Notes under the pieces: model-generated
Database searches by the model: none
What the model was told of the DNA's origin: nothing
The model's input: the letters and a program-made list of their open reading frames with translations, nothing else
Position numbers and translations under genes: made by a program
NCBI RefSeq assembly: GCF_002915175.1
Contig: NZ_NXEJ01000002.1
Span: forward strand, 516,858-580,857
Origin: Agrobacterium rosae
GTDB lineage: Bacteria > Pseudomonadota > Alphaproteobacteria > Rhizobiales > Rhizobiaceae
Direction: 5' to 3'
Length of the DNA stretch: 64,000 nt
In this document: piece after piece, positions 59,381 through 64,000 of the stretch
Layout of the letters: the number at the start of each line of letters is the position of its first letter
Numbering within the stretch: the first letter of the stretch is position 1

Positions 59381-61771
59381 TTATGTCCCGACCTTTGCGA
59401 TGGTTTGTTCGCTATGCTGCTCGAAAATGGCGATGTGCGCGCTGATCGGCTGCGGTTTTGCGAACAGATATCCCTGTCCGCAATCGACGCCGATGTCCTT
59501 GAGCATCGCTTCCTGCTCACGTGTTTCAATGCCTTCGGCAATCACTATACAGTTCATCTTGTGGGAAATCGCGCTGATTCCCTCCACAAGCATACGGCTT
59601 CTGTGGCTGATTTCAGCCACCTCGTCGCATATGGAACGTGTGAAGGATTGGTCGATCTTGACGATATCGATGGGGAAGCGGTTCAGGTAGCTGAGCGATG
59701 AATAGCCGGTGCCGAAGTCATCGAGCGCGATACGGCATCCCAGTTCGCGGATGGCGCTGAGGACTGCGCGAATCTGCGGGTCGTCGTGCATCAGCACGGC
59801 CTCGGTGATTTCGACCACCAGCCGGCTCGGGACGATGCCGTGGCGGTACAGCAGGCCAGCGATGCGCGTGGGAAGGCCAGGCTCGAACTGAAGGGCGGAG
59901 AAGTTTACCGCGACGTAGGCGTTCTCCAGCCCCGGCAGTTCCGAGAGGGTCGCGAGGTTGCGGATGGCGTGGTCCAGAATAGCGTTACCGATACGCTGGA
60001 TCGTGCCGTTTTCTTCCGCGACACTGATAATGGCTGCAGGCGAGAGAATACCCTTGCGCGGATGGTTGAGCCGCATCAGGGCTTCGAAACCGACCGTCTC
60101 GCCATTTGTCAGGTTCAGGATCGGCTGAAAGTGAGCCTCCAGCCAGTTTCCTTCCAGTGCGTGCTCGATATCCTGTTCGATTTCCGCCCGCTCTCTTGCT
60201 TCGTTCATGATGGCGGGATCGAACATCTGCGCACCGTTCTTGCCTGCACGTTTTCTGCTGTACATGGCCAGATCGGAGTTCTGGAGAAGTTCGGAAGCGG
60301 TCTTTGCGTGTGTCGGGTAGAGTGCCAGGCCGATGCTTGCGCTCAGTCGCACACTGTGGCCGACTGCATCGAAAGGCTTGTCGAAAATCGCACAGATTTC
60401 ATCGCAGATTTCGCTGGCACGGCTTTCCGTTTTCGGTCCTGCCAGCAGAATGGCAAACTCGTCCCCACCAAGACGCGAGGCGCTGTCCAGCGGTGTCAGC
60501 AAGCCTTTCAGCCGCTCGACAAAGGTCTTGAGTACGGCATCTCCGGCAGCATGCCCCATATTGTCGTTGATGATCTTGAACCGGTCCAGGTCGATGAAAA
60601 GACAGGCAAGCTCGGTGCGGTTTTCGTCCGCTTCCAGGATTTTCTCGTCAAGAATGGCTTCGAAACCCTGACGGTTGAAGAGACCGGTCAGGTGATCCGA
60701 GATCGCTTGCATCCGGTTGCGCTGCTCGGAACGACGCAGTTCCGTCACGTCGGTCATAACGCTCAGACCTTCCGAACGGTGATGAGCGTCGTCCAGGCTC
60801 AAGGACTTTTCTGCGATGAGCACGTCCATCAGTCGCCCATCGCTACACTGGAAACGAACCGTCAGGTCCGAGGTGCCAGCTACACCATCGCCTGTGGCTT
60901 CATTGTGTTTGCGCAGGACAAAGCGCGCGCGGTCCTCTGGCGTAATCAGGTCGGCAAAGCCATGACCGAGAATATCGTCGCGATTATAACCGGTCGCCTC
61001 GACCCAATAGTCGCTGACGGCGGCTATGCGGTCTGCTGGGTCGAGCGAGAAAAGCATCGCCGGGGTATGGTTGTAAATCTCGGTGGTGCGCCGGTGCGCC
61101 TTCTTGATTTCCTGCTCTTCGCGATCCAGCTGAATCTGCATCTCGTTGAAGCTCTTCGCCAGTCGCCCCATCTCGTCCGTGGATCGCCAGTCGACATGGT
61201 GGCGCGAGCCGAGCCGACGCGTCGCCTCGATGGCAGCGGTCAGCCTCAGCAAAGGCTTCATGATCATCAACCGGTTGCCGATTATGGCGGCGGCGAAAAT
61301 GGTGAGGATGGCCAGAATGAAGATCGAGATGAAGGCAAGCTCGATATTGCTCAATGAGGTGAAGAGGCCGACATTCTGGAAAAATACGGTGATGGACCCG
61401 ACCTTGGTGTCTCCATCCAGGTTCTTGTAGGTAATGTCGCGCGTGATGGACGATGTATCGTCCGACATGTTCCAGCCCGCCGTCTGGGTGATGTCCAGAT
61501 GGCCAAACGTATCGCGCACCTTCACCATGTAAACGGCGGGGTCGGTGACGAGTGTTCCGGTTATCTGATTGATGCTGTCGTCATCGAGATCCCACAAAGG
61601 GCGGCCGAGTGCCTGCGAGTTGGCCACGAGCAGGATTTCGAGGCGATCTTTCTGATTGGCAACGGATTCGTGGTAGGAAAGCATCAGCAGGATGGAGAAG
61701 AGCGGAGCAACCAGTGCCAGAAGGGCACCTGAAACGATCGCGATAAAGCGGCTTTCTACGGAGTGGGTCAT
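59381..61771 (-). CDS. Membrane GGDEF-EAL protein with periplasmic sensor, HAMP and PAS domains
   Basis: A 796-residue cyclic-di-GMP enzyme. The N-terminal helix (about residues 10-33), a periplasmic sensor (35-145), a second helix (146-168), a HAMP-like region (170-225) and a PAS domain (230-345) precede the catalytic domains. The GGDEF motif is intact at 435-439, so diguanylate cyclase activity is possible. The EAL domain has EALMR at 563-567, and later DDFGTGYSSLSYL and the ENG, NFS and DQSF segments are complete, so phosphodiesterase activity is possible. It is the first gene of an operon with the periplasmic binding protein. Confidence 0.94.
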   Translation of the reverse strand: MTHSVESRFIAIVSGALLALVAPLFSILLMLSYHESVANQKDRLEILLVANSQALGRPLWDLDDDSINQITGTLVTDPAVYMVKVRDTFGHLDITQTAGWNMSDDTSSITRDITYKNLDGDTKVGSITVFFQNVGLFTSLSNIELAFISIFILAILTIFAAAIIGNRLMIMKPLLRLTAAIEATRRLGSRHHVDWRSTDEMGRLAKSFNEMQIQLDREEQEIKKAHRRTTEIYNHTPAMLFSLDPADRIAAVSDYWVEATGYNRDDILGHGFADLITPEDRARFVLRKHNEATGDGVAGTSDLTVRFQCSDGRLMDVLIAEKSLSLDDAHHRSEGLSVMTDVTELRRSEQRNRMQAISDHLTGLFNRQGFEAILDEKILEADENRTELACLFIDLDRFKIINDNMGHAAGDAVLKTFVERLKGLLTPLDSASRLGGDEFAILLAGPKTESRASEICDEICAIFDKPFDAVGHSVRLSASIGLALYPTHAKTASELLQNSDLAMYSRKRAGKNGAQMFDPAIMNEARERAEIEQDIEHALEGNWLEAHFQPILNLTNGETVGFEALMRLNHPRKGILSPAAIISVAEENGTIQRIGNAILDHAIRNLATLSELPGLENAYVAVNFSALQFEPGLPTRIAGLLYRHGIVPSRLVVEITEAVLMHDDPQIRAVLSAIRELGCRIALDDFGTGYSSLSYLNRFPIDIVKIDQSFTRSICDEVAEISHRSRMLVEGISAISHKMNCIVIAEGIETREQEAMLKDIGVDCGQGYLFAKPQPISAHIAIFEQHSEQTIAKVGT

Positions 61772-62018
61772 CTGCAGCTACTATCGTCCCTTGCCTCTAA
61801 ACCCTTGCCGCGTCAATTTCCCAGCCCACGCGATAAAAAGTCCCGTCCTCAAATACGTACGATATTCAGATTGTTAGAGGAGCAGATCAGTGCCCCGCTA
61901 CGTGCTAATATCGAAGTCCTAAACCTAAAGTTTTGACTTATCGTTTCCGGGAATGATTAATCGTTGCTAAACAAGCGAGTTAAGTTTTTTATCTGTCTGC
62001 CAGGGACAAAAGCGGCAT
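61772..62018. other. Intergenic region upstream of the GGDEF-EAL gene
   Basis: An AT-richer stretch that should contain the promoter of the minus-strand operon. I see no ORF, repeat or clear box in it. Confidence 0.4.
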
Positions 62019-62050
62019 AAAAAATGCCCCGCATCTTGCGATGCGAGGCA
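62019..62050 (-). terminator. rplY terminator
   Basis: TGCCCCGCATC (62025-62035) pairs with GATGCGAGGCA (62040-62050) except for one C/A mismatch, around TTGC. Its minus-strand reading ends in a run of six T. It lies 27 bases beyond the rplY stop. Confidence 0.88.
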
Positions 62051-62076
62051 CTGATAAAGAACATGGAACCGAATTA

Positions 62077-62703
62077 TTATTCGGCCTTGCCTTCTTCTTC
62101 GGTTTCGACTGCTTCCTGAACGTCGTCAACGATCGCGACCGTTGGTGGCACGATGGTTGCAATGGTGAAGTCGCGGTCGGTGATGACTGGAGCAACGTTC
62201 TTTGGCAGCTTGACCTGCGAAATGTGAACGCTGTCGCCGATCGTCAGACCGTCGAGATCGACAGTGATGAATTCGGGAATGTCGTTTGCCGGTACGTGGG
62301 CTTCAACAGTGTGACGAACGATGTTGAGTACGCCACCCTTCTTGATGTCCGACTTGTCTTCGTTGATGAAGTGAACCGGGATTTCAACCGTAACCTGCGA
62401 GTTGCCGGATACGCGCAGGAAGTCTACGTGCACCATGAAATCGCGGACCGGGTCGCGCTGGTAGTCCTTTGGCAGAACCTTGTAGTTCTTGCCATCGACA
62501 TTGATCGTTGCGATCGTTGTCATGAAGCCGCCAGCCTGGACGCGCTTCGTGACTTCGTTGGTCGAAATCGCGATAGAAATTGGGGCTTGCTTGTCACCAT
62601 AGATGACAGCAGGAATCAAACCGTTGCGACGTAGTTCACGAGAGGACCCCTTACCAACTCGTTCGCGCGCTTCGGCCTTGAGCTCATAAGTCTCTTTGCT
62701 CAT
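62077..62703 (-). CDS. rplY: 50S ribosomal protein L25 / general stress protein Ctc
   Basis: A 208-residue long-form L25 (TL5/CTC type). Residues about 5-95 are the 5S-rRNA-binding domain, and about 100-185 the C-terminal beta domain. An acidic tail follows ([13 protein letters not shown]-like). It binds 5S rRNA on the large ribosomal subunit. AAAGGATT eight bases before the ATG supports the start. A 26-base palindrome lies in the leader about 29 bases upstream and might take part in autogenous control. pth is not adjacent. Confidence 0.96.
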   Translation of the reverse strand: MSKETYELKAEARERVGKGSSRELRRNGLIPAVIYGDKQAPISIAISTNEVTKRVQAGGFMTTIATINVDGKNYKVLPKDYQRDPVRDFMVHVDFLRVSGNSQVTVEIPVHFINEDKSDIKKGGVLNIVRHTVEAHVPANDIPEFITVDLDGLTIGDSVHISQVKLPKNVAPVITDRDFTIATIVPPTVAIVDDVQEAVETEEEGKAE

Positions 62704-62731
62704 GGCATAATCCTTTTAGGTTGTCTGGAGA

Positions 62732-62757
62732 GTTCATTCCGACATGTCGGATTGAAC
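62732..62757 (-). promoter_or_regulatory. Palindrome in the rplY leader
   Basis: GTTCA-T-TCCGACATGTCGGA-T-TGAAC is a 26-base inverted repeat with a single T/T mismatch; its core is the perfect 14-base TCCGACATGTCGGA. It lies between the likely rplY promoter and the start codon, so it would form a hairpin in the mRNA leader or be a protein-binding site. Confidence 0.5.
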
Positions 62758-62828
62758 TGGAGAAGACTTCAAAAAAGCCGTCTCGCCCGCGTTGCCTCCA
62801 AGGGTGTCTACACGGATGCGGGCGCTAT

Positions 62829-62858
62829 AGTATAAAGAGGGGGCAAAGGCAAGGGTAA
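62829..62858 (-). promoter_or_regulatory. Candidate rplY promoter
   Basis: On the minus strand TTACCC (62858-62853) and TATACT (62834-62829) are 18 bases apart. The -10 is good and the -35 is weak. Transcription would start near 62821, giving a leader of about 118 bases that includes the palindrome. Confidence 0.4.
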
Positions 62859-63025
62859 CAGGGGATCTCGCATCAATCTCTTGCTCTCGCGTCTGGATTT
62901 CAACAAGGCTTCAGCTCCGCTATCGGGAGGCGAGTATTTTAATTTTTGCTTATCTATGTCGGTAAACCCGAAAAAAACGGGATCACCATTATAGTCTGAA
63001 ACAATTCAACAGACCCGTGATCTCG

Positions 63026-64000
63026 ATGTATCAAATTCTGACCTGCCTGGCCGTAGACCATGACATTCGCTATACTCTAGCGGCCGTCACCATTTGTGTG
63101 ATGGGCAGCTTTCTGACCATGCGTCTATTTGCCCGCTCCCGCCAGTCGACATCTATTCAGCGCGCAAACTGGCTGTTTCTTGCGGGCATGATCGGCGGCA
63201 CAACGATCTGGACCACCCATTTCGTGGCTATGCTGGGTTACCAGGCACCTGGCAGTGTCGGATTTCTTCCAGGGTTCACCGGTCTGTCTTTCATCATTTC
63301 AGTTGTTGCGACGACCGCGGGACTCGCCATCGCCACCTATGGCGGAAATACGCCGCTTGCAGAAGGTGGAGGCCTTGTTGTCGGGCTGGGCATCGCCTGC
63401 ATGCATTATACCGGCATGGCTGCCTATACTGTTCAAGGTTCACTGGTCTGGGATCCGGTCTACGTGATTGCATCGATGGTACTTGGCGGCATGTTCGGAA
63501 TGCTGGCAACCAACCGCGTCGTTCGACCCGTGAACTGGTTTTGCAAATATAGCGGCATGACGTTTCTGGTGCTGGCCATTGCCTCGACCCATTACACGGC
63601 GATGGCAGCATTTTCGGTGTCGTTCGAACCGGCAATGACGATAGCCCCGTCTCTGGTTTCGCCCAGCCTCATGGGTGGTAGCGCTATCATCATCACCTTC
63701 GTCCTCCTTGCCTTCGGGCTTTCGACCTATGTCATCGATTCTGAAACCAGCTTGCAGGCCGTTGCGCGGTATCGCCATCTATCTCTGCATGACGCGTTGA
63801 CTGGCATTCCCAATCGGGCGGCATTTCAGGAGCATTTGCAGGCGCTTTTGAAGCGCAGCAACGATCCGACTGCGCGCATCGCCCTGTTGTCTTTCGATCT
63901 CAACCGTTTCAAGGAAATCAACGACGTTCACGGCCATGGGGCAGGGGACGCCGTGCTGCGCTCGCTGGCAGACCGTATGAGCTCCATTCTACGGCCGGGA
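63026..64000 (+). CDS. MHYT-GGDEF sensor protein (partial, 3' end off window)
   Basis: A membrane cyclic-di-GMP signalling protein; 325 codons are visible before the right edge. Seven membrane helices carry three MHYT repeats, THFVAML (64-70), MHYTGMA (126-132) and THYTAMA (188-194), thought to bind copper and sense a gas or redox signal. A GGDEF domain begins near residue 250 (HDALTGIPNR). It is cut before its GGDEF motif, so activity and any EAL domain cannot be judged. There is no strong Shine-Dalgarno; ATG 63026 fits the usual start of MHYT proteins. It is divergent from rplY. Confidence 0.9.
   Translation, partial: MYQILTCLAVDHDIRYTLAAVTICVMGSFLTMRLFARSRQSTSIQRANWLFLAGMIGGTTIWTTHFVAMLGYQAPGSVGFLPGFTGLSFIISVVATTAGLAIATYGGNTPLAEGGGLVVGLGIACMHYTGMAAYTVQGSLVWDPVYVIASMVLGGMFGMLATNRVVRPVNWFCKYSGMTFLVLAIASTHYTAMAAFSVSFEPAMTIAPSLVSPSLMGGSAIIITFVLLAFGLSTYVIDSETSLQAVARYRHLSLHDALTGIPNRAAFQEHLQALLKRSNDPTARIALLSFDLNRFKEINDVHGHGAGDAVLRSLADRMSSILRPG

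Noticed and set aside
59786-61357. 523-codon open frame opposite the GGDEF-EAL gene
   Set aside because: Antisense shadow; the minus-strand reading has complete domain motifs and this one has none.
1-64000. CRISPR array, prophage, integrated element, tRNA or rRNA genes
   Set aside because: I saw no regularly spaced direct repeats, phage or transposase genes, or tRNA-like T-arm sequences on either strand.

Overview
The window is a stretch of chromosome from an alphaproteobacterium of the Rhizobiaceae, most likely Agrobacterium or a close relative. The signs are a fused trpE(G) behind a Trp-rich leader peptide, a ChoX-type choline-binding protein, ExoD, a petABC operon, a TGA-N9-TCA iron box in front of a TonB receptor, and several rhizobial families of unknown function (DUF2333, DUF2076, DUF1285). 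Most of it is ordinary core chromosome. I saw no rRNA, tRNA, prophage, insertion sequence or CRISPR array. About 62 protein genes are supported, together with several very small ORFs and leader peptides.

Left part (1-17300): the end of choX, tdk, a coiled-coil protein and DUF2333; a LuxR-type regulator with an altered ligand pocket; a heme-type TonB receptor behind two tandem iron boxes; an extensin-like zinc-peptidase homologue; the trp attenuator (promoter, leaderless trpL, terminator) and trpE(G); LysE, glyoxalase and CDF families; queF; DUF2076; HupE; and a stand-alone ClpP paralogue.

Middle (17300-29816): a BchE-like B12/radical SAM protein and, divergent from it, a 23-residue hydrophobic micro-ORF; a PRISE-type SDR divergent from an HxlR regulator; a spermidine-synthase-like protein and BenE; an apparent leucine attenuator (promoter, leaderless leuL, terminator) before leuA; then single-gene enzymes (metallophosphoesterase, Nudix, glutathionyl-hydroquinone reductase, GNAT, MBL). 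29816-36671 is a MoxR-DUF58-DUF4159-membrane protein-GNAT operon on the minus strand.

Right part (36700-64000): DUF1285, a CoA pyrophosphatase overlapping cca, hemF, a ParD/ParE-type toxin-antitoxin pair with a palindromic operator, a Na/Pi cotransporter homologue and trmL. Next are two tandem ABC half-exporters preceded by an 18-codon leader ORF and a terminator-like hairpin, the best candidate here for an undescribed regulatory system. Then come petABC with a 12-codon upstream ORF and an FNR/FixK-like box, apt, a MaoC pair, ychF, exoD, pth, an operon of a GGDEF-EAL protein and a periplasmic binding protein, rplY with a long palindrome in its leader, and the start of an MHYT-GGDEF protein at the right edge.

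Three intergenic elements (24841-24923, 37505-37619, 46460-46573) share a bipartite hairpin layout with different stem sequences and look like one rhizobial intergenic repeat family.
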